Positions 17,623-26,148 of a stretch of DNA of 64,000 nt are shown piece after piece. Source of the DNA: Gordonia malaquae NBRC 108250 (GTDB lineage Bacteria > Actinomycetota > Actinomycetes > Mycobacteriales > Mycobacteriaceae); contig NZ_BAOP01000024.1 in NCBI RefSeq assembly GCF_000344135.1, positions 1-64,000 of the forward strand, in the 5' to 3' direction. The position numbers and the translations under genes were made by a program. The notes below the pieces were generated by a model. That model worked only from the letters and a program-made list of their open reading frames with translations, did no database searches and was not told the origin of the DNA. Each line of letters starts with the position of its first letter. The first letter of the stretch is position 1.

Positions 17623-19146
17623 GTGCAATTCGACGAGATCGTCGCTGTCCGACGGACCAGTGCGGCGTGGCGACTCCTGCGCGCGGACAACGCGCCGCTG
17701 GTTCTGTCGTTCCTCGGCCGGGTGTTCGTCGACGACAACGTCCGCGAGATCTCAGAGTCAGGACTGATCAGTCTCCTCGACGACGAGCTGTACTCCCTCA
17801 ACAAACGACTCGGCGACGGGACGTACCCCCGAACGCCGAAGGGGTATCTCGACGAGTGGTCGGCTCCGGACACCGGCTGGCTGCGGAAGTACTACGTCGT
17901 CGAGAGCGACGAACCTCATTACGACGCGACGCCGGCGGTCGAACGTGCGGTCGCCTGGGTCCGGTCGCTGGCCGATCGTGAGTTCATCGGCACCGAGTCT
18001 CGATTGAACACCGTCTTCGACCTCCTCCGACAGATCGTCTACGGCGCCAATGCCGACCCGGACGTGCGCCTCGCCGAGCTCAGGCGCCGTCGCGCCGAGA
18101 TCGACGCCGAGATAGAGGCCGTCGAGCGCGGTGAGGTCAGCGTCCTCGACGCATCGCGGCGACGGGACCGCTACCAGCAGTTCGGTGAGGTCTCGCGTGC
18201 ACTCCTCTCGGACTTCCGCGAGGTCGAGGCCAACTTCCGCACGCTCGACCGACAGATGCGCGAACGCATCGCGACGTGGCGGGGCACCAAAGGCGAACTG
18301 CTCGACGAGATCGTCGGCAGCCGCACCACGATCACCGACTCTGATCAGGGCCGCAGCTTCCAGGCCTTCTACGACCTGCTGCTCTCCGCGGACCGCCTCG
18401 ACGAACTCGACCAGTTGGTGCGTGAGGCACAGTCCATCGACACCGTCACCGATGCGCGCCTGACCAACATCCACCATGATTGGCTCGACGCCGGGACGCG
18501 CGCACAGACGACCGTCCGACGCTTGTCGGAGCAACTTCGTCGGTTCCTCGACGACCAGGCCTGGCTGGAGAACCGCCGCGTGATGGATCTGCTGCGGAGC
18601 ATCGAGGCGACCGCGTACACGGTCCGCGACCAGCGCATCGACGACTTCACACACGAGATCGACTCGCCGTCTCCCGGCGTCCACCTGCCGATGGAACGGC
18701 CGTTGTTCCGCCCCACCGCGAGCCTCGAGGTCGATTCCGACGGCATCGAGGACGGCGAGTCCGACGGTGACGCCGACGCGCTGTTCGAGCAGATCCACAT
18801 CGACCCGGCTCCACTCATCGACGGCGTCCGTCGTGCTCTGCGACGAACCACGCAGGTCACCTTGGCCGATGTGCTCGCGGTGACGCCGCTGACGCAGGGA
18901 CTCGCCGAGCTGATCACGTACCTGTCCCTCACCGACGACAGCTTCACCAAGATCTTCGACGACACCTCCACCGAGTCGGTCACATGGACCGACGACGACG
19001 GCGATGCTCGGACCGCCCGCGTCCCCCGCGTCATCTACACCCATAACCGATCATCGAACGATTCGCCCAGCTCATCGAGCACCTCCCCCCGGTCATCAAG
19101 CACTTACCCCCGGTCATCGAGCGCAGTCGAGATGGAGACCCCATGA
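17623..19146 (+). CDS. jetA: JetA/MksF-like kleisin subunit (DUF3375)
   Basis: Kleisin-like (MukF/MksF-type) subunit of a Wadjet-class SMC complex, 507 residues. It has the DUF3375 N-terminus (DEIVAVRRTSAAWRLLRADN, then APLVLSFLGRVF) and a basic/acidic coiled stretch at about 140-300. The C-terminal SMC-head-binding region ends near RVPRVIYT at about residue 472. GTG start at 17623. The last 35 or so residues are a Ser/Pro-rich tail encoded by 21-bp repeats, which I suspect were added by repeat insertion. Its TGA overlaps the start of jetB (ATGA). Wadjet complexes recognise and restrict plasmids when the nuclease JetD is present. Confidence 0.9.
   Translation: MQFDEIVAVRRTSAAWRLLRADNAPLVLSFLGRVFVDDNVREISESGLISLLDDELYSLNKRLGDGTYPRTPKGYLDEWSAPDTGWLRKYYVVESDEPHYDATPAVERAVAWVRSLADREFIGTESRLNTVFDLLRQIVYGANADPDVRLAELRRRRAEIDAEIEAVERGEVSVLDASRRRDRYQQFGEVSRALLSDFREVEANFRTLDRQMRERIATWRGTKGELLDEIVGSRTTITDSDQGRSFQAFYDLLLSADRLDELDQLVREAQSIDTVTDARLTNIHHDWLDAGTRAQTTVRRLSEQLRRFLDDQAWLENRRVMDLLRSIEATAYTVRDQRIDDFTHEIDSPSPGVHLPMERPLFRPTASLEVDSDGIEDGESDGDADALFEQIHIDPAPLIDGVRRALRRTTQVTLADVLAVTPLTQGLAELITYLSLTDDSFTKIFDDTSTESVTWTDDDGDARTARVPRVIYTHNRSSNDSPSSSSTSPRSSSTYPRSSSAVEMETP
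19048..19132 (+). repeat. 21-bp direct repeats at the 3' end of jetA
   Basis: Degenerate units of about 21 bp built on GGTCATCGAGCACCTCCCCCC are repeated: CTCATCGAGCACCTCCCCCC, GGTCATCAAGCACTTACCCCC, then GGTCATCGAGCGCAGTCGAG, with a weaker first copy at GATCATCGAACG. They lie inside the end of jetA and encode the tail SPSSSSTSPRSSSTYPRSSS. Confidence 0.7.
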
Positions 19147-19742
19147 GCCGCACCGTCCGACGAGACGAGCTGAATCTGTCTCTCGCAGTCACGTCGTTGA
19201 TGAAGGGCGTTGTCTACCGCGACTCGGGGCAGACCACATGGCAGCACGTGGTCGGCCTCGCCGCCCAGGTCAGCGACTATGTCGCCACACTTGGGCTCTC
19301 GGTCGTGATCGACGAGGCCGAGGGCTACGCGTTCCTCCGTTCTCGCAGTGACGACGAGCTCGCCGACCTCGGCATCCCCCGTCTCGTCGCGCGTCATCAG
19401 CTGCCGCTGCACACGTCTCTGCTGTTGGCATTGCTGCGTAAGCGTCTTGCCGAGTACGACACCACCGACGCGGGCAGCCGTTTGGTCCTCACCGGCGATC
19501 AACTCCGTGAACTCCTCGCACCGTTCTTCCCTGCGACCACCAACGAGGCACGCACGACGGACCAGACCGACACCGCGATCCGTCGGGTCGCCGAGCTCGG
19601 ATTCCTGCGGCGCATGCCGGGTCAGGACGGCGAGTACGAGGTGCGTCGTGTCATCAAGGCATACGTCGACGCGCAGTGGCTGGCCGACTTCGACACCCAC
19701 CTGGCCGAGTACGCCGCGATCGCCGGAGAGGAAACACGATGA
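19143..19742 (+). CDS. jetB: JetB/MksE-like winged-helix subunit (DUF4194)
   Basis: The MukE/MksE-type KITE partner that bridges kleisin and SMC heads, 199 residues. DUF4194 pattern: SLAVTSLMKGVVYRDSGQTT near the N-terminus, VVIDEAEGYAFLRSR, and the helical stretch LHTSLLLALLRKRLAEYDT, followed by a second winged helix (TAIRRVAELGFLRRM). It is translationally coupled on both sides, overlapping jetA and jetC by 4 bp each. That argues for one stoichiometric operon. Confidence 0.9.
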   Translation: MSRTVRRDELNLSLAVTSLMKGVVYRDSGQTTWQHVVGLAAQVSDYVATLGLSVVIDEAEGYAFLRSRSDDELADLGIPRLVARHQLPLHTSLLLALLRKRLAEYDTTDAGSRLVLTGDQLRELLAPFFPATTNEARTTDQTDTAIRRVAELGFLRRMPGQDGEYEVRRVIKAYVDAQWLADFDTHLAEYAAIAGEETR

Positions 19743-22700
19743 CCGGCCTGTTCTCCGCCACCGAACTGCAGTCGACCGAGTCCGCGAGGTCCGGTTTTCG
19801 ACTCCAGAGGTTCCAGGTTCTCAACTGGGGAACCTTCGACCAGCGGGTCTGGACACTCGAGTTGGACGGCGAGAACGGCCTGCTCACCGGAGACATCGGC
19901 TCGGGCAAGTCGACTCTCGTCGACGCCTTGACCACCCTGCTCATGCCGGCGCACCGCGTCGCCTACAACAAGGCGGCAGGCGCCGAGTCGCGCGAACGCG
20001 ACCTGCGGTCGTACGTGCTCGGCTACTACAGATCCGAGCGCAACGAGGGCAGCGGGGCATCGCGTCCGGTCGCGTTGCGCGGCATGTCGAACTACTCGGT
20101 GATCCTCGGAGTGTTCGCCAACGAGGGATACGACGAGACCGTCACTCTCGCGCAGGTCTTCTCGATGCGGCACGACAGCGGACAACCCGAGCGGTTCTTC
20201 ACGGTCACCGACCGCGCTCTCGACATCTCCGCCGATTTCGCCGACTTCGGCACCGACCTCCGAGCGCTCCGGAAGCGGCTCACCGCGGGCGGCACCCGCA
20301 TCCACGAGCACTTCCCCGAGTACGGTCGCGACTACCGTCGTTCGCTCGCCGTCCGCTCCGAGCAGGCGATGGAGTTGTTCCATCAGACGGTGTCAATGAA
20401 GGCGGTCGGCAATCTCAACGACTTCGTCCGCGACCACATGCTGGAGCCGTTCGACTCGAGCGGCTGGGTCGACACGATGGTCGCTCATTTCGAAGATCTG
20501 ACCGCGGCACACGACGCGGTGGTCCTGGCCCGGCGTCAGCTCGACGAACTCACGCCGATGCTCGCCGACCATGACCGGTACACCAGCCACGTCGCGATGT
20601 CGGAGGAGTTGAAGGAACGTCGTTCGGCCCTCCGCTACTACTTCGCGCAGCGTCGTGTGGACCTGCTCGGAGACGGCCTCGACACCTACAATCGCGACCT
20701 CGCGGCGACGCGCAGCGCGTTGGACGCCACCGAGCGCGACCTCGCCGACCTTCGGATCAGCGTGCGGGAACTCGAATTCCAGCAGGCCGGTCTCGGCGGC
20801 AACGACATCGCGACGCTCGAAGCACAGATCGCGGACGCACAGCGTCAACGCGAGGAGCGGGCCGCCGCGTTCGAGCGGTACTCCGCACTTCTCGACGACT
20901 CCGGCCTCGGCCCCGTCGAAGATCGTGGACAGTTCGATCACCGTCGGTCGGAGGCGTCCGCCGCGATCGACGAACTCGACGCCGAGGTCGCGGACGTCGC
21001 CAACGCCATCACCGAGCTGGTCGTCGATCGTCGTCAGCTCGACGGCGAAGGGCGGCGCGTCGCAGGCGAGATCGCCAGCCTGCGTGGACGGACCAGCAAC
21101 ATTCCCGAGCGCAATCTGCGGATGCGTGACATGATCTGCGCCGGTGTCGGCGTCGGGCACGACGACCTGCCTTTTGTCGGCGAACTGATCGGGGTCCGCG
21201 CCGACGAGAGCCGATGGGAGGGCGCCGCCGAACGAGTGCTGCGCGGATTCGGCCTCTCCCTGCTGGTGTCGACGGAACTGTACGACGCGGTGTCGAGCTG
21301 GATCGATGCGAATCATCTCGGTGGTCGTCTCGTGTACTTCAAAGTTCCCGAACGCATGCAGGCCAAGGGCGCCGCGACTCCCCCGCCGAACGCCCTCGTG
21401 CACAAACTCGACATCAAAGAGGGACCGTTCTACGCCTGGTTGGAACGGCGACTCTTCGAACGTGCGCGGCATGTGTGCGCGGACTCGCTCGACGAGTTCC
21501 GATCCGCTGAATACGCGGTCACCGCCAGCGGTCAAGTTCGCTCCGGCGGCGGCCGTCACGAGAAGGACGACTCGCGCCGGGTCGATGATCACCGCGACTA
21601 CGTGCTCGGTTGGAGCAACGAGCAGAAGGTGAACGCGCTGTTCACCGCCGGGCAGCGAGTCCAGGAGGAGCTCAATCGAATCGACGCGGAGATCACCGAG
21701 CTCGAAGACAGCCGACGCCGCTCGATGGACCGGCGCAATGCGCTCACCGGGCTCGACGCCTATCCGACGTTCGACGCCGTCGACTGGATGTCCGTCGCGT
21801 CCCGGATCGCCGACCTGACGCGCCGGAAGTCCGACCTGGAGCACTCGTCGGACGAGTTGGTCGAGATCACCGAGACGATCGCATCCACCCGCGAGCAGTT
21901 GTCGGCGGTAGACGCGACTCGCGACGGTCTCCGCGACAAGGTGTCGCGTCTGGAGATGGCGCGCACTCAGGCCGAGCAGTCCAGGGACACAGCGCGCATC
22001 ACCGTCGAAGAGCCCGGCTTCGGGGACGCCTCGACCCACTTCGACGCGATCAGCGCAGCGGTCGACGACTACCGCGCCAAGGTCGACGGCGGAACAGACA
22101 CCGAGCTGACCGTCGACGAATGCGGAGAGTTGGAGACTGCGCTCGGCGAGTCGTTGACCGATGCGTCCGAGCAGCACACGTCACGCGCCGGGACCTACCA
22201 GACTCGCGTCGTGAATCGGATGTCCGAGTTCAATCGAAGCCATCCGGTGCTGACCACCGAGTTCGACGCAGACATCAAGTCGGCCGACGAGTACCGCGAA
22301 CTGCATCGTCGACTGTCCGAGGACGATCTGCCTCGCTTCGAGGACGAGTTCAAGAACTACTTGAACACCAATGCGATCCGTGACATCGCGATCTTCGCCG
22401 CCAAGCTGAACAAGGAAGTGCATCTCATCCACTCGAAGATCGACACGATCAACGAGTCGCTGTCGGGCATCGAGTACAACCCCGGGCGCTACATCCGTCT
22501 CGAGGCGAACCCGACCACATCGCAGGAGATCCGTGATTTCCGCGCCGATCTGCGTCGATGCAGCGACGGCGAGATGGAGATCGGCACCGAGGAGGAGCAG
22601 TACAGCGAGGAGAAGTTCCTCCTCGTCAAAGCGATCGTTGAACGATTCCGCGGTCGCGAGGGCTTCGCCGATATCGATCGACGGTGGACCGAACTGGTGA

Positions 22701-23134
22701 CCGATGTCCGGAACTGGGTGAGCTTCGCGGCGTCGGAGCGGTACGTCGACGACGACGCCGAGTACGAGAACTACACCGACTCCGACGGCAAGTCCGGAGG
22801 TCAGAAGGAGAAGCTGGCCTACACGATCCTCGCGGCGTCCCTCGCGTACCAGTTCGACTTGAAGTGGGGCGCGACGTGCTCACGGGACTTCCGGTTCGTC
22901 GTGATCGACGAAGCGTTCGGTCGCGGGTCGGACGATTCGGCCCGCTACGCGCTGACCCTGTTCGCGAAGCTCGGATTGCAGCTGTTGATCGTCACGCCGC
23001 TCACGAAGATCTACACGATCGAACCGTTCGTGTCGGCGGTCGGCTACGTCGAGAATCGCGGCGGCAACTACTCCCAGCTCCAATGTCTGACGATCGAGCA
23101 GTACCGCGAATCGCGGCGATCCCGCGAGTCGTAG
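19739..23134 (+). CDS. jetC: JetC/MksB-like SMC ATPase
   Basis: SMC-family ATPase, 1131 residues. The N-terminal head carries FQVLNWGTFDQRVWTLELDG, typical of JetC/MukB-type heads, and the Walker A GDIGSGKST at 51-59. A long arm follows, including coiled segments (about 290-410, 640-760) and a probable hinge at about 430-620. The C-terminal head carries the ABC signature KSGGQKEK near residue 1018 and Walker B FRFVVIDEAFGRG near 1055. The ATP-binding and hydrolysis motifs look intact. The ATG at 19739 overlaps the jetB stop. No jetD (DUF3322/DUF2220 topoisomerase-like nuclease) follows: the next gene is a DUF2470-like gene on the opposite strand. Confidence 0.92.
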   Translation: MTGLFSATELQSTESARSGFRLQRFQVLNWGTFDQRVWTLELDGENGLLTGDIGSGKSTLVDALTTLLMPAHRVAYNKAAGAESRERDLRSYVLGYYRSERNEGSGASRPVALRGMSNYSVILGVFANEGYDETVTLAQVFSMRHDSGQPERFFTVTDRALDISADFADFGTDLRALRKRLTAGGTRIHEHFPEYGRDYRRSLAVRSEQAMELFHQTVSMKAVGNLNDFVRDHMLEPFDSSGWVDTMVAHFEDLTAAHDAVVLARRQLDELTPMLADHDRYTSHVAMSEELKERRSALRYYFAQRRVDLLGDGLDTYNRDLAATRSALDATERDLADLRISVRELEFQQAGLGGNDIATLEAQIADAQRQREERAAAFERYSALLDDSGLGPVEDRGQFDHRRSEASAAIDELDAEVADVANAITELVVDRRQLDGEGRRVAGEIASLRGRTSNIPERNLRMRDMICAGVGVGHDDLPFVGELIGVRADESRWEGAAERVLRGFGLSLLVSTELYDAVSSWIDANHLGGRLVYFKVPERMQAKGAATPPPNALVHKLDIKEGPFYAWLERRLFERARHVCADSLDEFRSAEYAVTASGQVRSGGGRHEKDDSRRVDDHRDYVLGWSNEQKVNALFTAGQRVQEELNRIDAEITELEDSRRRSMDRRNALTGLDAYPTFDAVDWMSVASRIADLTRRKSDLEHSSDELVEITETIASTREQLSAVDATRDGLRDKVSRLEMARTQAEQSRDTARITVEEPGFGDASTHFDAISAAVDDYRAKVDGGTDTELTVDECGELETALGESLTDASEQHTSRAGTYQTRVVNRMSEFNRSHPVLTTEFDADIKSADEYRELHRRLSEDDLPRFEDEFKNYLNTNAIRDIAIFAAKLNKEVHLIHSKIDTINESLSGIEYNPGRYIRLEANPTTSQEIRDFRADLRRCSDGEMEIGTEEEQYSEEKFLLVKAIVERFRGREGFADIDRRWTELVTDVRNWVSFAASERYVDDDAEYENYTDSDGKSGGQKEKLAYTILAASLAYQFDLKWGATCSRDFRFVVIDEAFGRGSDDSARYALTLFAKLGLQLLIVTPLTKIYTIEPFVSAVGYVENRGGNYSQLQCLTIEQYRESRRSRES

Positions 23135-23149
23135 GCGTGGTCGCAGCGC

Positions 23150-23461
23150 TCAGTGTTCGCGCTGCGTCACTCCGAGGCGGTCGCATGCCGCTTCGTACAC
23201 GGCGACCACCTCGCGTCGGACGGAGGGACGATCGTCGATGGGGCCGCCGGGCCACGGGACCCGCAGTTCACTGACGACGCCGGCACGGGTGACGTCCCAG
23301 ACACCGCCGTCACCGTCGAATCCAGTCATCACCGCGGCGGTCGGTTCAGCCGCGTCGACGGTGCCGAAGGCACGCGCGATGAGCAGATTGTCGTCGGTGT
23401 GATCATCGTTCATATGACGGAGAACCGCGGCGATCACGGCGTCGTCGAATTCGTGGGGCAC
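23150..23461 (-). CDS. DUF2470-family protein
   Basis: About 103 residues. The core AVIAAVLRHMNDDHTDDNLL and GTVDAAEPTAAVMTGFDGDGG is the DUF2470 pattern, found alone or at the C-terminus of haem-utilisation and flavin-binding split-barrel proteins. Its function is not established. The GTG at 23461 gives a domain-aligned start; the frame is open upstream, so the start is uncertain. It converges on jetC with a 15-bp gap. Confidence 0.7.
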   Translation of the reverse strand: MPHEFDDAVIAAVLRHMNDDHTDDNLLIARAFGTVDAAEPTAAVMTGFDGDGGVWDVTRAGVVSELRVPWPGGPIDDRPSVRREVVAVYEAACDRLGVTQREH

Positions 23462-23545
23462 GCCGTAGACCCTACTACTCGAATCGCCCCTGCTCGCCGC
23501 GCGAAGCCCCAGTTCGCTCACCTCACCGACAGTCCGCTCATCTCG

Positions 23546-23583
23546 GCGACATCCGCTCACCTCCGGAGGTGAGCGGATGTCGC
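23546..23583. repeat. Perfect 38-bp palindrome with satellite half-repeats
   Basis: GCGACATCCGCTCACCTCC at 23546-23564 is followed directly by its exact reverse complement at 23565-23583. Partial copies flank it: CGCTCACCTC near 23515, CCGCTCATCTCGGCGAC near 23534, and GGAGGTGAGC at 23584-23593. It sits between the divergent DUF2470 and DUF-unknown genes. It could be an extragenic palindromic repeat or a multi-site operator. Confidence 0.65.
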
Positions 23584-23666
23584 GGAGGTGAGCAGACTCC
23601 TTCGTGGGGCCGTCTTCGGTGGGTGGAGCCGTCGGGATTGTCAGTCCTCCGCGCTACGGTGACGCC

Positions 23667-24284
23667 ATGAACTCGACAACCGCCGTGATCGGCGTCCCCG
23701 TCGCAGGCGTCGTCCAACTGTGGACCGACGCGCCGAGCATCTGGCAGGTCGACGACTTCGCCGGACTAGCTTCACTGGTCGGCACCGGGCAGATCACGCG
23801 CACCGAGATCGCGCCGCGCCGGTTTCGGGAAGTCGGCCTGCTCGACGAAGAGGCGGGGACGCTGACCGTCGGCGACGCCACCTTCACTCTCACTCCCGCA
23901 GATGCATTCGACGGCGACTTCTGGGATTCGCTGAACGCGTCAGTCACGCGCATCGCAACCGACGCGTTCGGACGAGCTGAGATCATCGTGACCGAACGCG
24001 GTGGGTGGGAAACGTCCGAAACCGAATACTGCCTCGCCGGTGCGCTCATCAACGACGGACAGCCGATCGTTCTCATCGAGACCGCTCCCACGCCCACCGA
24101 CAACGACTTCTGGCCGCCTTCGGACGACCCGGTCGGACAGACTGTGACCGCTCCCCTGTCCGACGAGTCGCTGCCGGGCATCGGTGTTCTCACCATGGCG
24201 GCGGTGAACGGCTGGGGCGTCGCTCCGTGGGACGTCGCCGTCACCTACCTGGTTCCCGACCGCGAGACGACTGACGAGAACTGA
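23667..24284 (+). CDS. Protein of unknown family, paralogue of the 26149 gene
   Basis: A 205-residue soluble protein that I do not recognise. Its start (VPVAGVVQLWTDAPSIWQVD), a central VGTGQITRTEIAPRRFREVG and the C-terminal WDVAVTYLVPDRE line up with GSPLGGRIRTWDDQRPQTWT, PGTGAILTDPIAQGRYRDAA and LDAVITYVVPIEA of the product at 26149-26877. The whole lengths can be aligned by eye. The ATG at 23667 is the first domain-compatible start. It ends 15 bp before the ADP-ribosylglycohydrolase gene, so the two are probably cotranscribed. Confidence 0.75.
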   Translation: MNSTTAVIGVPVAGVVQLWTDAPSIWQVDDFAGLASLVGTGQITRTEIAPRRFREVGLLDEEAGTLTVGDATFTLTPADAFDGDFWDSLNASVTRIATDAFGRAEIIVTERGGWETSETEYCLAGALINDGQPIVLIETAPTPTDNDFWPPSDDPVGQTVTAPLSDESLPGIGVLTMAAVNGWGVAPWDVAVTYLVPDRETTDEN

Positions 24285-24299
24285 CGGAAGGGATCGAAC

Positions 24300-25280
24300 A
24301 TGACTTCACTGACTGGCGAGGTGCTGGACCGCGCGCGTGGTGCACTCATCGGTGGCGCAGTCGGCGACGCACTCGGTGTGCCGTACGAGTTCAGCCTGCG
24401 TCTTGCATCTACCGGAGTGCCGATCATGCGTGGTGGTGGCCTCGGAGACTTCGCTCCCGGCGAGTGGAGCGACGACACGTCTATGGCCATGGGCGTTGCG
24501 ATGGCGGGTGCCCGGCATCGCACTCTCGTATCCCCGGCCGCGCTCGACGACGTCGCCGCGGGGTTTCTCGACTGGTTCGAGTCGAACCCGCCGGACGTCG
24601 GCAATCAGACGCGGAAGGTCCTCGGCAACGTCCACCGCGGAACGTCCGACACCGGGCTGTCGACGAGAACACTCGACGCATCACGTGATTTCGCGCAGAC
24701 TGCTGAGCACACTGGCGGAAACGGAGCCCTGATGCGGACAGCGCCCGTTGCGCTCGCTCACCTGGACGATCGGAACGCACTGGCGGACGCAGCCCAGAAC
24801 GTCGCTCGGCTGACCCACTTCGACGACGAGGCCGCCGACAGTTGTGTGCTGTGGTGCGAGGCGATCCGGGTCGCCGTGGTCGACGCTCGAATCGACGTCT
24901 ACGCCGGTCTCGATCTGATCGACGTGAAGCGCCGAGACGAGTGGCAGACCTTACTCGACGAGGCCCGCGACCAGCACCCGAACACCTTCACGCCGAACGG
25001 TTACACAGTCACCGCGCTCCAGGCTGCAGCGTCGTCCGTCCTTCACGCCCCAGGGGAAGGCGCAGATCACGTCCGAGACGGCCTGTTCACAGCGATCCGG
25101 ATCGGCGACGACACCGACACCGTCGCCGCGATCGCCGGCGGCCTTCTTGGCGCGCGGTGGGGACGATCCGCGATCAGCGAGCAGTGGCAGGCGGACATAC
25201 ACGGTTGGCCGGTCCGATCCGGTGCACCTGCGCGAGTGGCCGATCTGGTGACGCTCGCCGACGGCCTTGTCGACGCCTGA
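24300..25280 (+). CDS. ADP-ribosylglycohydrolase (DraG/ARH family)
   Basis: Predicted to remove ADP-ribose from a protein or nucleic-acid target using two metal ions. The 326 residues carry the family motifs in order: ALIGGAVGDALGVPYE (15-30), EWSDDTSMAM (55-64, metal-binding Asp pair), TGGNGALMRTAPVA near residue 140, and IGDDTDTVAAIAGGLLGA near 270 (second metal-binding set). All key acidic residues are present, so it should be active. The ATG at 24300 follows GGAAGGGA. No ADP-ribosyltransferase was seen in the window, so the writer of the modification is unknown. Confidence 0.93.
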   Translation: MTSLTGEVLDRARGALIGGAVGDALGVPYEFSLRLASTGVPIMRGGGLGDFAPGEWSDDTSMAMGVAMAGARHRTLVSPAALDDVAAGFLDWFESNPPDVGNQTRKVLGNVHRGTSDTGLSTRTLDASRDFAQTAEHTGGNGALMRTAPVALAHLDDRNALADAAQNVARLTHFDDEAADSCVLWCEAIRVAVVDARIDVYAGLDLIDVKRRDEWQTLLDEARDQHPNTFTPNGYTVTALQAAASSVLHAPGEGADHVRDGLFTAIRIGDDTDTVAAIAGGLLGARWGRSAISEQWQADIHGWPVRSGAPARVADLVTLADGLVDA

Positions 25281-25332
25281 TTCACGTCGTCTGATCGATT
25301 GACCGCGTCAGTCGGACTCTACGATCAGCGCC

Positions 25333-26058
25333 GTGACGAGTCCTTTCGCCAACCCTTTCGATCCCGGCAACACCGGCGGCAACGGCTTCACGCCGCCTCC
25401 GCCGACACCACCGGTCCCGCCGACACCTGCACCAGGCCCGTCCGAGCCCAGCAGGCCTGGCACCGCTGCCAAGATCGGCGGCTGGGTGCTCTTGGTGCTC
25501 GGGGCGATCGGCGTGCTCGCGTCGTTCACGGCGTGGAGCGATCCGATGCAGGCGATCGGCCTGCTCCTGTTCTGGGGTGCCGTCGGGCTGCTCGGCGCAA
25601 CGCTGATCTGGCGCCGGTGGCCGTGGAAGGTCGGCGGCCCCGTGGCAGTCGGCCTGATCCTCGTGGGTTTCGTCCTCATCGGCCTCGCCGACCCCGACGA
25701 CAAGATGCCGACGCCTGCACCTCTGTTGGACACCTCGTCGTCGAGCAGCGCCGTCTCGACGACCACAACGACTGCCACGTCGACTGTCGTTTCGTCGACA
25801 ACAGTCACCGTCACCGCCGAGAGCTCGTCGACGGCTCCGACGGAGGCCGCCACGACCGAACCCGACGTGGACGCGCCCGCACCACGCCGAGCCACTCCCG
25901 CATACACTCCGCCGACCACCGAGGACAGCGGCAGCGCGTACTACGCGAACTGCGCCGCTGTCCGCGCGGCCGGAAAAGCCCCGCTCTACCAGGGTCAGCC
26001 AGGCTACAGCACCGATCTCGACCGCGACCGGGACGGCGTGGCCTGCGACGGAGGGTAG
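25333..26058 (+). CDS. Membrane protein with C-terminal Excalibur calcium-binding domain
   Basis: 241 residues, GTG start at 25333. The cytoplasmic N-terminus is Pro/Gly-rich (PPPPTPPVPPTPAPGP). Three hydrophobic segments follow at about 47-70, 72-92 and 98-118, then an exported Ser/Thr/Val-rich linker. The C-terminal Excalibur domain (YYANCAAVRAAGKAPL, then STDLDRDRDGVACDGG) has the DxDxDGxxC calcium-binding loop and two cysteines. Excalibur domains occur on surface proteins and nucleases; no catalytic domain is present here. Confidence 0.88.
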   Translation: MTSPFANPFDPGNTGGNGFTPPPPTPPVPPTPAPGPSEPSRPGTAAKIGGWVLLVLGAIGVLASFTAWSDPMQAIGLLLFWGAVGLLGATLIWRRWPWKVGGPVAVGLILVGFVLIGLADPDDKMPTPAPLLDTSSSSSAVSTTTTTATSTVVSSTTVTVTAESSSTAPTEAATTEPDVDAPAPRRATPAYTPPTTEDSGSAYYANCAAVRAAGKAPLYQGQPGYSTDLDRDRDGVACDGG

Positions 26059-26148
26059 CCCAGACCGAAGGTCGCACCTGTGGAAATCGCCCTTGCGCGA
26101 TTCGGTCATCGCGGCCATCCTTCTCTCCACACGAGATGGGGGAAGCAC

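Noticed and set aside
20393-22177. Minus-strand open frame of 594 codons inside jetC
   Set aside because: Antisense shadow of a confidently assigned SMC ATPase; no recognisable domain.
23150-23461. The gene after jetC as a possible JetD
   Set aside because: It is about 100 residues, on the opposite strand and of DUF2470 type; JetD proteins are far longer and carry a TOPRIM-like domain.
24245-24604. Antisense frames over the ADP-ribosylglycohydrolase
   Set aside because: The plus strand holds a complete enzyme with all metal-binding motifs; the antisense products have no domain.
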